A stretch of DNA of 52,240 nt. Origin: Anaerolineae bacterium (lineage in GTDB: Bacteria; Chloroflexota; Anaerolineae; 4572-78; J111). Positions within the stretch are counted from its first letter, which is position 1. Each line of letters opens with the position of its first letter. The stretch covers positions 1-52,240 of the forward strand of contig JAFGDY010000043.1 in assembly GCA_016931895.1 (NCBI GenBank), in the 5' to 3' direction. A program made the translations under genes and the position numbers. The notes under the pieces are model-generated. The model was not told where the DNA came from. It made no database searches and saw nothing but the letters and a program-made list of their open reading frames with translations. Positions 8,696-17,386 of the stretch are shown here, piece by piece.

Positions 8696-8779
8696 CGGTT
8701 TGAGTGGACATGCGGAAATCAGTTGGCCTTGTTCGTTTTCCGATTTTTGGTAAGCTAAAAAAGGAAAGGTATCAAAATC

Positions 8780-9214
8780 ATGAATTGTCCAACGTGTGGC
8801 GCTGCCAATGAACCCGAGGCCCGTTTTTGCGCCGAGTGCGGGGCGCCTCTTGAAAGTCAAACTGACCGGCCGGTGGAAGATGATGATCGCACTATTCTAT
8901 CCACCGTCAGCCAAATCTCTGAAGAGGCAAAAACAGTGGCCGTTACTCAAGAAGATATAGCCGAATTAGAGGCTGACCTGGAGCAAGCCGGGGAATATAA
9001 GTCAGAACCGCCCTCTCCGCCACCCGCTTCACCGGCAGGAGGAGGCGGCAGCAGTAATACCCAACGCTACATTATTATCGCCGTAGTGGTGCTTTTGGTA
9101 TTGTGCTGTTGTTGCTGCTTGTTGTCCGGTATTTTCGGTTATATGTCCAATCCAGACATAATAGACGAGTTTAGCTTTATGCGTATGTTCCACCCGATGT
9201 TGGCTTTTATTTAA
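8780..9214 (+). CDS. Zinc-ribbon protein with one membrane segment
   Basis: The 144-residue product starts with a treble-clef-like zinc ribbon CPTCG-X11-CAECG (residues 3-21). An acidic stretch of about 60 residues follows, then a Pro/Gly/Ser-rich linker (SPPPASPAGGGGSS) and a hydrophobic helix IIIAVVVLLVLCCCCC that contains five consecutive Cys. The N-terminal ribbon is probably cytoplasmic and the last 25 residues outside. Zinc ribbons of this kind usually mediate protein contacts; no enzyme motif is present. It has an AGGAAAGG site, its own promoter and its own terminator, so it is a single-gene unit. The poly-Cys run could be palmitoylation-like, metal-binding or structural; this is open. 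Confidence 0.75.
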   Translation: MNCPTCGAANEPEARFCAECGAPLESQTDRPVEDDDRTILSTVSQISEEAKTVAVTQEDIAELEADLEQAGEYKSEPPSPPPASPAGGGGSSNTQRYIIIAVVVLLVLCCCCCLLSGIFGYMSNPDIIDEFSFMRMFHPMLAFI

Positions 9215-9233
9215 AATGGTTGAGTTACCTGAT

Positions 9234-9266
9234 AAAGGCCGTCCGGTGGGGACGGCCTTTTTTATT
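9234..9266 (+). terminator. Rho-independent terminator of the zinc-ribbon gene
   Basis: A perfect 11-bp stem (AAAGGCCGTCC, 9234-9244, with 9250-9260), a 5-base loop and a T-rich tail. Confidence 0.9.
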
Positions 9267-9306
9267 TGTAAGTTTGATCTTAAGTTATCTATTTGGGGAG
9301 GATACC

Positions 9307-10497
9307 ATGCATAAAATTAATTGCCTGATCAAAGACCCACCTTCTGGCCTGGCTTTTAACCCAACAAGTATTTACCCTACGGTAGACTTTTTGCCCACCT
9401 CGCCGGAAACCAAAACAAACGCCGGCGGCGACCAGCACGCTTCCAGACCCGGCGCGGCCAAAAACGCCACCCGCTCGACCCGTTACTTGCACTACCTGGC
9501 GCAAAGGCATCAGCAGGCCAGTTTTGAACGTCAACCGGCGTTGGCGGCCCAAATTGATGATTTCGATTGGCAAAACGTCAAAAAATATGTAGCCGATAAT
9601 GCAGCCAGACTAAACACAGATTCGGTGGAGGAAGCATTATTTAAGCGGGGCTGTTTGCTTAAAGACGAGCAAGGCCGCCCGTACCCTACCAATGCGGGTC
9701 TGCTGCTTTTTGGCCGCGACCCCGCCCATCTTTTTCCCTCCGCCGAAATCATTGCCGTGTGTTATCAAGGTTGCCAGGCCGACGACCCCCTTGCCCGCGA
9801 GGATATTCGCGGGCCGCTGCCCACCCAGATCCGGCAGGCCGAGGCGTTTGTATTGAAATATCTGACGCCCAATTTCCATTTGCAAAACCTGGAGTGGACG
9901 GAGCAGCCGGGCCTCCCCCTCGACGTGGTCCGCGAAGTGATGATCAATGCTGTGGCGCATCGCGCCTACGATATCAGGGGCGACAGCGCCCGGCTCAGCA
10001 TTTTTGCCGACCGGCTGGAGTGTTATAGCCCTGGCCGTTTGCCTGGCCAGGTAACGGTGGACAACCTGCTTGTTGAACGGTTCAGCCGCAATGAAACGAT
10101 GGCGCAGGTTCTTGCGGAGATGGGCTTTATGGAACGATTAGGAGCCGGCCTTGACCGGGTAGTGCGCCGGATGGCCGAGGAAGGATTGCCCGGGCCAAGA
10201 TTTGAGGAAACGGCGGCGGGCTTTAAAGTTACCCTCTTCAGCCAGCCTGCGGCGGTGCTGGCCGGCCAGCCGGATGTCCCTTCTCTGCACAAATGGCTGG
10301 CGCAAGGGTTATCCGCGCGACAGATCAAATTGATGAATTTTGTTTGGGAAAAGGGGCGGCTGGCCCACAGCGACTACGGCCAATTGTGCCCCGATGTGGC
10401 CGGAGAAACTTTACAGCGCGACCTGGCCCACCTGGTGCAGCGGGATTTATTGCTGCGGGTAGGGGACAACGGCGGAACCTACTACATTTTAAAATAA
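9307..10497 (+). CDS. RecG-C-like (HATPase_c_4) ATP-binding regulator lacking the usual AlbA_2 domain
   Basis: ATG 9307 follows GGGGAGG at 9295-9301. The frame continues upstream through the preceding terminator, which cannot be coding, so the product is 396 residues. Residues about 105-320 match the C-terminal module often annotated as RecG C-terminal or HATPase_c_4: YPTNAGLLLFG, PLDVVREVMINAVAHRAY (N-box), DRLECYSPGRLP, RNETMAQVL and ERLGAGLDRVVR. In most relatives this follows an AlbA_2/Schlafen-like DNA-binding domain. Here about 80 residues of low-complexity sequence take its place. The last 70 residues (ARQIKLMNFVWEKG..., VAGETLQRDLAHLVQRDLL) look like a winged helix. Likely a transcriptional regulator, not a helicase. 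Confidence 0.8.
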   Translation: MHKINCLIKDPPSGLAFNPTSIYPTVDFLPTSPETKTNAGGDQHASRPGAAKNATRSTRYLHYLAQRHQQASFERQPALAAQIDDFDWQNVKKYVADNAARLNTDSVEEALFKRGCLLKDEQGRPYPTNAGLLLFGRDPAHLFPSAEIIAVCYQGCQADDPLAREDIRGPLPTQIRQAEAFVLKYLTPNFHLQNLEWTEQPGLPLDVVREVMINAVAHRAYDIRGDSARLSIFADRLECYSPGRLPGQVTVDNLLVERFSRNETMAQVLAEMGFMERLGAGLDRVVRRMAEEGLPGPRFEETAAGFKVTLFSQPAAVLAGQPDVPSLHKWLAQGLSARQIKLMNFVWEKGRLAHSDYGQLCPDVAGETLQRDLAHLVQRDLLLRVGDNGGTYYILK

Positions 10498-10502
10498 AAA
10501 AA

Positions 10503-10575
10503 TGCCCTCGACGGGATTTGAACCCGTGTCGCAGCCTTGAAAGGGCTGTGTCCTAGGCCCCTAGACGACGAGGGC
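10503..10575 (-). tRNA. tRNA-Glu (anticodon TTC)
   Basis: Read on the minus strand the acceptor stem GCCCTCG pairs with CGAGGGC, with discriminator A. The D-arm contains CTAGGGGCCTAGGA, the anticodon stem CAGCC/GGCTG encloses CTTTCAA with anticodon TTC at 10539-10541, and the T-arm is ACGGG-TTCAAAT-CCCGT. The 73-nt gene does not encode CCA; a T-run follows the 3' end. It ends 5 bases from the convergent RecG-C-like gene. Confidence 0.97.
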
Positions 10576-10600
10576 AAATAACGCCATCCGGCAGGCGGAT

Positions 10601-10629
10601 ACTATACCATTGTTGATGATTTCGGTCAA
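10601..10629 (-). promoter_or_regulatory. Promoter of tRNA-Glu
   Basis: On the minus strand TTGACC, 17 bases, TATAGT, preceded by TGG. The predicted start is about 19 bases before the tRNA. Confidence 0.75.
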
Positions 10630-10665
10630 ACTGAAGGTTGACTATTATGGGTGGTTGGCCCTCTT

Positions 10666-11772
10666 TCAGCTTAGAAGCGTATTTGCCAGCCCTATGATGG
10701 CCGTTGCCCCGGCGCAGTTGGGGCTATTGAGCACCAGCGGCTTGCCGCTATTGATGGCTCTAATCATTTCAGGTTCATAAGGGATGCTGGCTGCCACCGG
10801 TCGTTTAATAGCCTTTTGAATGGTTTCCAGGGGTAGCGCCCCCTGGGCCATAATCTGATTGACCACCAGGGCAATTTTATCTTCAGTAACGCCCAGCCGG
10901 GCCAGGCTTTGCAGGGCAATGGCTGTGGATTGCAAGGAGGGCATATCGGGGGAGAGGACCAGACCTATCTTGTCAAATAATTGCAAGGCAGCGGCAAAGT
11001 CTGGTTCTAAAAAACAGGGAATGTCTAAAACTACAAAAGGAAAACCGGACTTCAAAAGAGACACCAGTTGCTCTAACCGATGATCGGCTAACGACAACTC
11101 ATGCCCATAAACATGGGATGAAGCCAGCAAATGCAGCCCGGCCGGATGCGGCATTAGATGGGGTTTGATGGCGTCGGGGGTGAGCGTGTTTGAGGCGTTG
11201 GTCAGGGCCTGGGCCAGGCTGCCGGTTGGGCGCAGGCCCAACATCAGGGCGGCGTGCCCGCCCAAGCGGGCCAAATCTACCAGAGATGTTGGCTTTTTCT
11301 GGGATTGAGCCAGAACCACGGCTAAATTAACGGCCAGGCTGGTTACCCCGGCGCCGCCGCGCAGGCTAAACAGCCCCACCACGCCCCGGGCGGCCACAGG
11401 CTTTTGGCTGGTTGAAATAAGTTCATTGATGCGTTTAATCAAATGATCAGGGGAAGTGGTTTTGGGCAAATAATCCGTGGCCCCGGCCTCCAACGCGGTT
11501 TGTTTGTCAACCGGCTGGAAGCGGGCCGAAAAAACAATGATGGGCGTTTCCTGGAGAACGGGATTGGCCCGGGCCTGCTTGCAGAATTCGTAGCCGGTCA
11601 TATTGGGCATCATCACGTCGGCCACAATCAGGTCGGGTTTTTGGGCCTCGGCCTGGGCCAATCCTTGCAGGCCATCGGTGCTGGTGATGATATTGTGCCC
11701 GGCCCGTTTGATGGTAAATTCCAGCAGGCGCAAGATGCTCTGGTCGTCGTCTATTACTAAAATAGTGGCCAT
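10666..11772 (-). CDS. Receiver domain fused to a CpaE/TadZ-like ATPase with degenerate P-loop
   Basis: The start at 11772 (MATILVIDDD) leaves a 10-base gap after the upstream gene; longer versions would run into it. The 368-residue product has a CheY-like receiver at residues 1-122 (acidic pair Asp8-Asp9, phospho-acceptor Asp52 in IVADVMMPN, Lys104 in YLPKTT). A MinD/ParA-fold domain follows from about residue 130. Its P-loop is LRGGAGVTS (137-145) in place of KGGxGKT/S: both lysines are replaced (Arg138, Val143), so ATP hydrolysis is doubtful. Such degenerate loops occur in CpaE/TadZ proteins, which localise Tad pilus machinery. No pilus genes are in the window, so the role here is inferred only. 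Confidence 0.85.
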   Translation of the reverse strand: MATILVIDDDQSILRLLEFTIKRAGHNIITSTDGLQGLAQAEAQKPDLIVADVMMPNMTGYEFCKQARANPVLQETPIIVFSARFQPVDKQTALEAGATDYLPKTTSPDHLIKRINELISTSQKPVAARGVVGLFSLRGGAGVTSLAVNLAVVLAQSQKKPTSLVDLARLGGHAALMLGLRPTGSLAQALTNASNTLTPDAIKPHLMPHPAGLHLLASSHVYGHELSLADHRLEQLVSLLKSGFPFVVLDIPCFLEPDFAAALQLFDKIGLVLSPDMPSLQSTAIALQSLARLGVTEDKIALVVNQIMAQGALPLETIQKAIKRPVAASIPYEPEMIRAINSGKPLVLNSPNCAGATAIIGLANTLLS

Positions 11773-11782
11773 GGCTTCTTTC

Positions 11783-12307
11783 TTATTTTTTGTCGCCGAT
11801 ACACAGCATTTCCACTCTGGGTTTATTGACCAGTATAGCCGGCCCCTCAAAGGTAACGTCGGGGAAGTGGGCGTTACGGGCCGTGCCCTTCAAAATGGGT
11901 AAAAATCTTTGGGTGTCGGTGGCCATAATCTTTTTAACTTCAAGGTCGCCCAGCCATTGAAATTGGCCTTGTATTTCAAAGGAGGGGACGGTGATAAAAA
12001 TGGGTAGCGTGACCCGGTTGGGCGTGTAAAACCGGTCTTTGGAGATACTCTCGCTTAAACTGGACAGAAGAATGAAGTTGATCTCTTGTTTAACCAGCGA
12101 GCCTCGGGGATAAGTAGCCACAATATTGCCGGGGCTATTAATCCGAGAAACATAAACGTCAACCAGGTCCAGATAGTCTGTGGTTCGATCAGCCAAAATA
12201 TCAACCAGGCGCCGTTTGTAAACCAGAACGCTGGCCGAAAGACGATAGCTGCCGGTAAAAAAATCGGCTGTAACCCGACCCGTGGAAAGCGGACGAATAT
12301 TGCTCAT
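11783..12307 (-). CDS. Conserved-looking cytoplasmic protein, unknown function
   Basis: The 174-residue product starts at ATG 12307, 7 bases after AGGA. It has no signal peptide and no membrane segment. The sequence alternates beta-strand-like stretches (SYRLSASVLVYKRRLVDIL, YLDLVDVYVSRIN, RVTLPIFITVPSFEIQGQF) without catalytic motifs. The phrase TDYLDLVDVYVSRINSPG recalls a small beta-barrel that follows promoter-like prefix residues, but I cannot place it. It lies 10 bases upstream of the receiver-ATPase gene and is probably translated with it, so it may be a partner or target of that protein. Confidence 0.65.
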   Translation of the reverse strand: MSNIRPLSTGRVTADFFTGSYRLSASVLVYKRRLVDILADRTTDYLDLVDVYVSRINSPGNIVATYPRGSLVKQEINFILLSSLSESISKDRFYTPNRVTLPIFITVPSFEIQGQFQWLGDLEVKKIMATDTQRFLPILKGTARNAHFPDVTFEGPAILVNKPRVEMLCIGDKK

Positions 12308-12358
12308 AAAACATTCCTGAATTTGGGGGTTGTCTTTATGCCGTATTTCCGGCTGTTT

Positions 12359-12583
12359 TTAAGTATTACTGCTAGAGATGGTTCTGGCCGGAGGCGGCGG
12401 ATAAGACCAGAGCAATTGCTGCAAACTTTCTACCGCGTCGTGGTCGTAAATGCGGTCACCGCATACATCGCACACGACAGCCGGCATACGGTTGGCAATG
12501 AGCAGGGTATCATCGTGCCATTGCAGGTAAACCATAATCCGTCGCTGTAAACGACCAACATGACAGGATGGGCAGATGTTCAT
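12359..12583 (-). CDS. YgiT-type zinc-finger protein, 74 residues
   Basis: Two CxxC pairs, CPSC near residue 4 and CDVCG near residue 38, form a YgiT/MqsA-N-like zinc finger. The segment between them is typical of the family (MVYLQWHDDTLLIANRMPAVVC). The MqsA DNA-binding helix-turn-helix is absent; the C-terminus is a short Pro/Ser-rich tail. In other genomes such short proteins often sit beside a DUF4258 or MqsR-like toxin gene, but none is found here. It starts 51 bases before the next gene on the same strand. Confidence 0.75.
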   Translation of the reverse strand: MNICPSCHVGRLQRRIMVYLQWHDDTLLIANRMPAVVCDVCGDRIYDHDAVESLQQLLWSYPPPPARTISSSNT

Positions 12584-12675
12584 GATGCTTACGCCTCTTT
12601 AGCAATTTTTACGCCGACGCTACCCCCCAATCAGTAGCGCCCGCAGCAATCATTTTTGCAGTACCGGTCAGAGCC

Positions 12676-13644
12676 TCATTCACTCCCCGCATTCGCGTCG
12701 GGAATCAGTTTGCCAAAAAAGTGCTTGAGCGTCGCCTGTTCAGTGGGCGCATCATACGGAATAACGCCCCACTCGTGGGGCGGCCAATAAGATATCCAGG
12801 CCCGCCCCACAATATTTTCAATGGGTAAAGGCCCCCAGTTGTGCGAGTCGTTAGAATTATTACGATTATCGCCCAAAACATACACGTGGCCTTCAGGGAC
12901 CACCTGCGGCGCCAACTGATAGGCCGGCGTTTTTGGCTGGAAAGGTTCCGGCAACTCCTGGCCATTAATGTATATCTTGCCGCCTGTGATTTCGATGGTT
13001 TCACCCGGCAGGCCAACAATGCGTTTGACGTAATCTTCGCCGGGATGGCTGGGCGGCTCAAACACCACCACGTCGCCGTGGCGGGGACCGCTCCAGCCCA
13101 AGGTTTCTCTGAGCAATTTACTGTAGGTCAACTTATCAATAATCAGGTATTGGCCGTCGTGCAGGTTATCAACCATGCTGGTGCCCACCACGCGAAAGTT
13201 GCGGATAACGGTTTGGATTAAAAAGAAAATGATCAGGGTGAGAATGATGGTTTCGCCCACCTCACGCAGCACTGCCCACGCTGTTTGCCAGCCGGAGGGG
13301 GATTCTGGTTCGGGCGCTTCATCTTGAAGGGGGGGCAAACTATAATCCGACCAGTCTGGCTCTGCCGGCGAGATTTGGTAGATATGTTTGGGGGGTGGGG
13401 GAAGCGCCAGCCTTTCGTTATTCAAGATAGCCGCTAACTCCGGCAAGGTATTGACCAGGGCTTTAAGGGGGGCCTCGTTTTCCGTTTTGGTGGGATCAAA
13501 AGCAGGGAGAGGCGTTTCTTCCGGCCCAAACGGGTAATCATCAGCAGGGTCAGGGTTGGCCTGCCTATCCAGAAAATCAGCATTATCAAAATCTGATTCT
13601 GAAGAAGGATTGGGCTTTTGAGGATTGTTCAATGAAAATGACAT
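12676..13644 (-). CDS. lepB: Signal peptidase I with long N-terminal extension
   Basis: This membrane serine protease removes signal peptides from exported proteins. The 322-residue product keeps catalytic Ser156 (VVGTSM) and Lys207 (YVKRIVGLPGE), plus the later boxes YVLGDNRNNSNDSHNWG. One membrane helix (ETIILTLIIFFLIQTVI) precedes the Ser. The first 120 residues, before that helix, are acidic and Pro-rich and unusual: most type I peptidases start within 20 residues of the helix. They are likely cytoplasmic and disordered. Transcription starts from a good promoter 76 bases upstream. The many secreted proteins of the window are natural substrates. Confidence 0.95.
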   Translation of the reverse strand: MSFSLNNPQKPNPSSESDFDNADFLDRQANPDPADDYPFGPEETPLPAFDPTKTENEAPLKALVNTLPELAAILNNERLALPPPPKHIYQISPAEPDWSDYSLPPLQDEAPEPESPSGWQTAWAVLREVGETIILTLIIFFLIQTVIRNFRVVGTSMVDNLHDGQYLIIDKLTYSKLLRETLGWSGPRHGDVVVFEPPSHPGEDYVKRIVGLPGETIEITGGKIYINGQELPEPFQPKTPAYQLAPQVVPEGHVYVLGDNRNNSNDSHNWGPLPIENIVGRAWISYWPPHEWGVIPYDAPTEQATLKHFFGKLIPDANAGSE

Positions 13645-13719
13645 ATTTTTAGACTGCGGACATAAAAAGTAGTTTTTTGCCTTGCCCCTCGCACCAGAAT
13701 TTTAATTGGGCTAATTGGA

Positions 13720-13748
13720 ATTATAGCCAACATAAGGTTAGGAGGCAA
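13720..13748 (-). promoter_or_regulatory. Promoter of lepB
   Basis: On the minus strand TTGCCT, 17 bases, TATAAT. The leader is about 70 bases. Confidence 0.7.
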
Positions 13749-13826
13749 GATAGGGAGATAAAGCATCTAATCAGCGGTTGCCGATCTTTATTAAGGAATT
13801 GTACTCTAGCAGGCAGTGAGCGTCAA

Positions 13827-13852
13827 TTCACGCCGGCGTTTGCCGGCTTGAA
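13827..13852 (-). terminator. Palindromic hairpin after the herA-like gene
   Basis: TTCA-C-GCCGGC and GCCGGC-T-TGAA surround a GTTT loop. It lies 14 bases after the stop codon of the HerA-like gene. It lacks a T-run, so it may stabilise the 3' end and not terminate strongly. Confidence 0.45.
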
Positions 13853-13865
13853 TAGTGACAAATTT

Positions 13866-15518
13866 TTAATCAATCCCTGTCTCCGGCTCGCCGCGCAGCA
13901 GGTTGACCCGTTCCTCCCGGTTGTGGCGCAAATTAGTAGAACCCACCGCAGCATAAAAACTGGCGTCGTAGGTGCGGGTGTGGATAACAACAGGCATGGG
14001 TACGGCATGGCCCAAAATGAGGGCCTGCTGCCTGGTGTCCAAACGAGCCAACACCTCCCGTAACGCCCCCGCGCCGGAAACGCCGGTAAATACGGCATTA
14101 ATATCCCGTTCGTTATCCAGCAGCGCGGTAACGCGAGTGCCAACTTGGCTCATTACCTCGTCGTCAATGCCGGAGGGGCGCTGGTCAACAATCAACAAAG
14201 TCACGTTATATTTGCGCAGTTCGCGCGCAATCACGCCAAAAATCGTTTGGCGGGCAATTTGGGGGTCCAGGAATTTATGCGCCTCTTCGATGACAATGAG
14301 CAGTTGGGGCGGTTCCTGGGCGGCTTCACCCAGGGCGCGTTCCATCCGTTCCACATACATCTGGTGGATGCGGCGCGTCAAATAATTGGCTACCAAAATG
14401 TAAGCTTCCAGCGAGTTGCCGTATCGGCCAAACTCCAGCACCACGCTGATGCCCTTTTCCAGGTATTCAATAATCCGCTGGGCCGAGTCGCCTTTCCAAC
14501 TGTCGCGCAAAAAGTCAAAGCGGGTCAGCCGCTCCAGACGGCGGTTGAGCGCGTCCAGGCTGGAACGGTTGATGGTGGTGCTTTCCACCAACATGTCAAT
14601 TTCATCTTTTTCGGCGCCGAGCAGTTGTTTGATCCAACCTCGTCCCCAGGCCCGGCGCAGGGTATAGGCGGCGCCAATCATCTGGTCGCTCAGGTCAAGG
14701 GTGGTGCGCAGCATTTCCAAATCTTCAGGCTGGATGTCGGACCAGTCCAGGACCACGGTAAAATCAGGCCGCACCCGCCGCCGCCGGCTAGATTCTTCGT
14801 CCAGGGTAAAAATGGCCACCTGCTGCTCAAAAAGTTGTTTCAGCCCTTTAACTTTGGTGCGACCCTCGCTTTGCACTTCCCAGCCGTAATCGTTGTGCAT
14901 GTCAAAAATAAGGCTAACGGCCACCCGGCGCTGGATCACGCCGGCCAGCAGCATGCGCGTCAAAAAGCTTTTGCCCGTGCCGCTTTTGCCAAAAACGCCC
15001 ACGCTCCGCTCCACCATCCGGTGGAGGTCCAGATTGATGTGGACATCCTCCATATCCAGCGGCTGGCCCACGTGAAAGTGCTGCTCATCTTCCCGGCCAA
15101 AAACCATATTAACATCCTCCTCGGCGGCCACGCGCACGGCGGCAAAGTGGCCGGGAATGGTTTTGACCGGGCGGGGTTCGCCGGCGCTTTTATCCAGCAC
15201 CAGCATGGGGGCAACGTGCAGGCGGCCAAACACGCTGTTGCCGGTATACACGGTCCGCAAAAATGGGTCGCTGACATCGGGCGGGATTTTTTCAATTTGG
15301 GGATTAATATTGTCCAGGGCCACGTCGGTGATCATGCCAAAAAATTTCAATTGAGACCCCTGGATGGTAACGTAACGCCCTACGGCAATCTCTTCCACCG
15401 GCGCGTCGGGATTGAGTTTTACCTCCAGCCCCTGGCTCAATGAGCCGCTGATGACCACGCCCAATTCGCGGGTGGGGCGAGGGAAAAATTCATCGAGTTC
15501 GTTCATGTTATCGGCCAT
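13866..15518 (-). CDS. herA: HerA-type hexameric DNA translocase ATPase with HAS-barrel
   Basis: HerA proteins are FtsK-like hexameric ATPases that drive DNA past the NurA nuclease during end resection; bacterial relatives also serve in phage defence. The 550-residue product starts at ATG 15518 with AAGGA 8 bases upstream. The N-terminal HAS-barrel (about residues 15-130, ELGVVISGSLSQGLEVKL) is followed by the RecA-fold core: Walker A GKSGTGKS at 177-184, Walker B LLIVIEEAH near 410 and an arginine-finger region (VDQRPSGID, SQVGTRV). The C-terminus is complete. The gene stands alone between lepB and an opposite mscS-like gene; the NurA homologue is about 5.5 kb further along the same strand. 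The long open frame on the opposite strand is a shadow. Confidence 0.92.
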   Translation of the reverse strand: MADNMNELDEFFPRPTRELGVVISGSLSQGLEVKLNPDAPVEEIAVGRYVTIQGSQLKFFGMITDVALDNINPQIEKIPPDVSDPFLRTVYTGNSVFGRLHVAPMLVLDKSAGEPRPVKTIPGHFAAVRVAAEEDVNMVFGREDEQHFHVGQPLDMEDVHINLDLHRMVERSVGVFGKSGTGKSFLTRMLLAGVIQRRVAVSLIFDMHNDYGWEVQSEGRTKVKGLKQLFEQQVAIFTLDEESSRRRRVRPDFTVVLDWSDIQPEDLEMLRTTLDLSDQMIGAAYTLRRAWGRGWIKQLLGAEKDEIDMLVESTTINRSSLDALNRRLERLTRFDFLRDSWKGDSAQRIIEYLEKGISVVLEFGRYGNSLEAYILVANYLTRRIHQMYVERMERALGEAAQEPPQLLIVIEEAHKFLDPQIARQTIFGVIARELRKYNVTLLIVDQRPSGIDDEVMSQVGTRVTALLDNERDINAVFTGVSGAGALREVLARLDTRQQALILGHAVPMPVVIHTRTYDASFYAAVGSTNLRHNREERVNLLRGEPETGID

Positions 15519-15566
15519 GTTGATTTTCCTTACTGATCCTGTTTGGATTTGCTTATTAGACCAGTT

Positions 15567-15575
15567 TTTATACCA
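15567..15575 (-). promoter_or_regulatory. Possible extended -10 promoter for the herA-like gene
   Basis: On the minus strand TGG-TATAAA without a good -35. The leader would be about 42 bases. The same short region must also hold the opposite mscS promoter. Confidence 0.4.
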
Positions 15576-15619
15576 TTAGAGTATTGGACACATTTGTTAT
15601 TTTTAGAGGAGATATGGTT

Positions 15620-16456
15620 ATGGATTACAATTTTTTCAACGCGCCCATCCAAAAACTGCTTGAAGAAGTGCTTATTTTTATTCCCAAACTCGTCGTGGCC
15701 ATTGTTATTTTTTTGGTGATGCTCTACGTGGCCAACCTGGCCGCCAAAGCGGTTAAAAACGCAACCCAAAAACGCCGGTTTGACGCCGAACTGTCCATGC
15801 TATTTTGCCGTTTGACCCGCTGGTCGCTCATTATTCTGGGCACTATCTGGGCCTTGCAGCAGGTTAGTTTTAATGTGACCGGCTTTGTGGCCGGCTTGGG
15901 CATTGCCGGCTTTACCATTGGCTTTGCCCTCAAAGACATTGCCGAAAATTTTGTGGCCGGTATCCTGCTCTTGCTGCAACAACCCTTTGACATTGGCGAA
16001 TCAATTGAAGTGGCCGGTTACAGCGGCACCGTTACGGATATTCAGATTCGGGCCACCACCATCCATACCTGGGATGGTCTGCTGGTGTTAGTGCCCAATG
16101 CCAGTGTTTACACCAGCGCCATCACCAACTACTCAAAAGTAGACAAACGCCGCATTGGCCTGGACATCGGCGTAGGTTACGAAACCGACCTACAAAAAGC
16201 CCACGATACCATGCTCAAGGTTGTATCCGATCTGCCCGGTGTTATCAAAGACGATCCAGAGCCAACCGTTATCTTTAAAGAATTTGCCGACAGCGCTATC
16301 AATGCTTCCCTCTATTTTTGGGTTGACCTGCACCAAGCCGATTATTTTCCCACCCTGGATGCAGCTGTCAAAGCGATCAAAGTGGCTTTTGAAAAGGAAG
16401 GCATTAATATTCCCTATCCTATTCGTACGGTTTATGTAAATCAAGTAGCAAGGTAG
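15620..16456 (+). CDS. MscS-family small-conductance mechanosensitive channel
   Basis: ATG 15620 lies 8 bases after AGAGGAG; ATG 15614 is too close to that site. The 278-residue product fits the short MscS type: three membrane helices (VVAIVIFLVMLYVANLAA, a second near residues 75-95 and the pore helix rich in Gly/Ala, GFVAGLGIAGFTIGFALKD), then the beta domain (FDIGESIEVAGYSGTVTDI, LVLVPNASVYTSAITNYS) and the alpha/beta C-terminal domain. MscS channels open under membrane tension and release solutes during osmotic down-shock. It is transcribed away from the herA-like gene and converges with the next gene. Confidence 0.93.
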   Translation: MDYNFFNAPIQKLLEEVLIFIPKLVVAIVIFLVMLYVANLAAKAVKNATQKRRFDAELSMLFCRLTRWSLIILGTIWALQQVSFNVTGFVAGLGIAGFTIGFALKDIAENFVAGILLLLQQPFDIGESIEVAGYSGTVTDIQIRATTIHTWDGLLVLVPNASVYTSAITNYSKVDKRRIGLDIGVGYETDLQKAHDTMLKVVSDLPGVIKDDPEPTVIFKEFADSAINASLYFWVDLHQADYFPTLDAAVKAIKVAFEKEGINIPYPIRTVYVNQVAR

Positions 16457-16492
16457 CAGAGTAGCCAAGTAACAAATTTTATTACCTGCCTG

Positions 16493-16503
<11 letters not shown>
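16454..16503. repeat. 12-bp inverted repeat between convergent genes
   Basis: TAGCAGAGTAGC (16454-16465) pairs with GCTACTCTGCTA (16492-16503) across 26 AT-rich bases and overlaps both stop codons. It could act as a weak two-way terminator. Confidence 0.45.
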
Positions 16504-17254
<751 letters not shown>

Positions 17255-17386
17255 GGATCATTTTTCAAATGAAAGATTGATGAGACTTTTAGAAATCTGC
17301 AGATTTTGGGCGCACTTTGATAAAGGGGGGCACATCCAACCCGTTCCGCCTCATCATCCCCGGCCAACGAGAAGGCCAATGGTTTA

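Noticed and set aside
9220-9306. N-terminal extension of the RecG-C-like protein
   Set aside because: It would translate the terminator hairpin of the previous gene; ATG 9307 has a proper ribosome site.
10503-10575. tRNA-Glu as an integration site of a genomic island
   Set aside because: No integrase and no second copy of the tRNA 3' end were seen in the window.
12359-12583. YgiT-type zinc finger as half of a toxin-antitoxin pair
   Set aside because: No toxin-like gene is adjacent and the protein lacks the MqsA DNA-binding part.
14145-15443. Long plus-strand reading frame of 432 codons opposite the HerA-like gene
   Set aside because: It is rich in His, Gly and Gln with no motif or ribosome site and mirrors a well-supported minus-strand gene.
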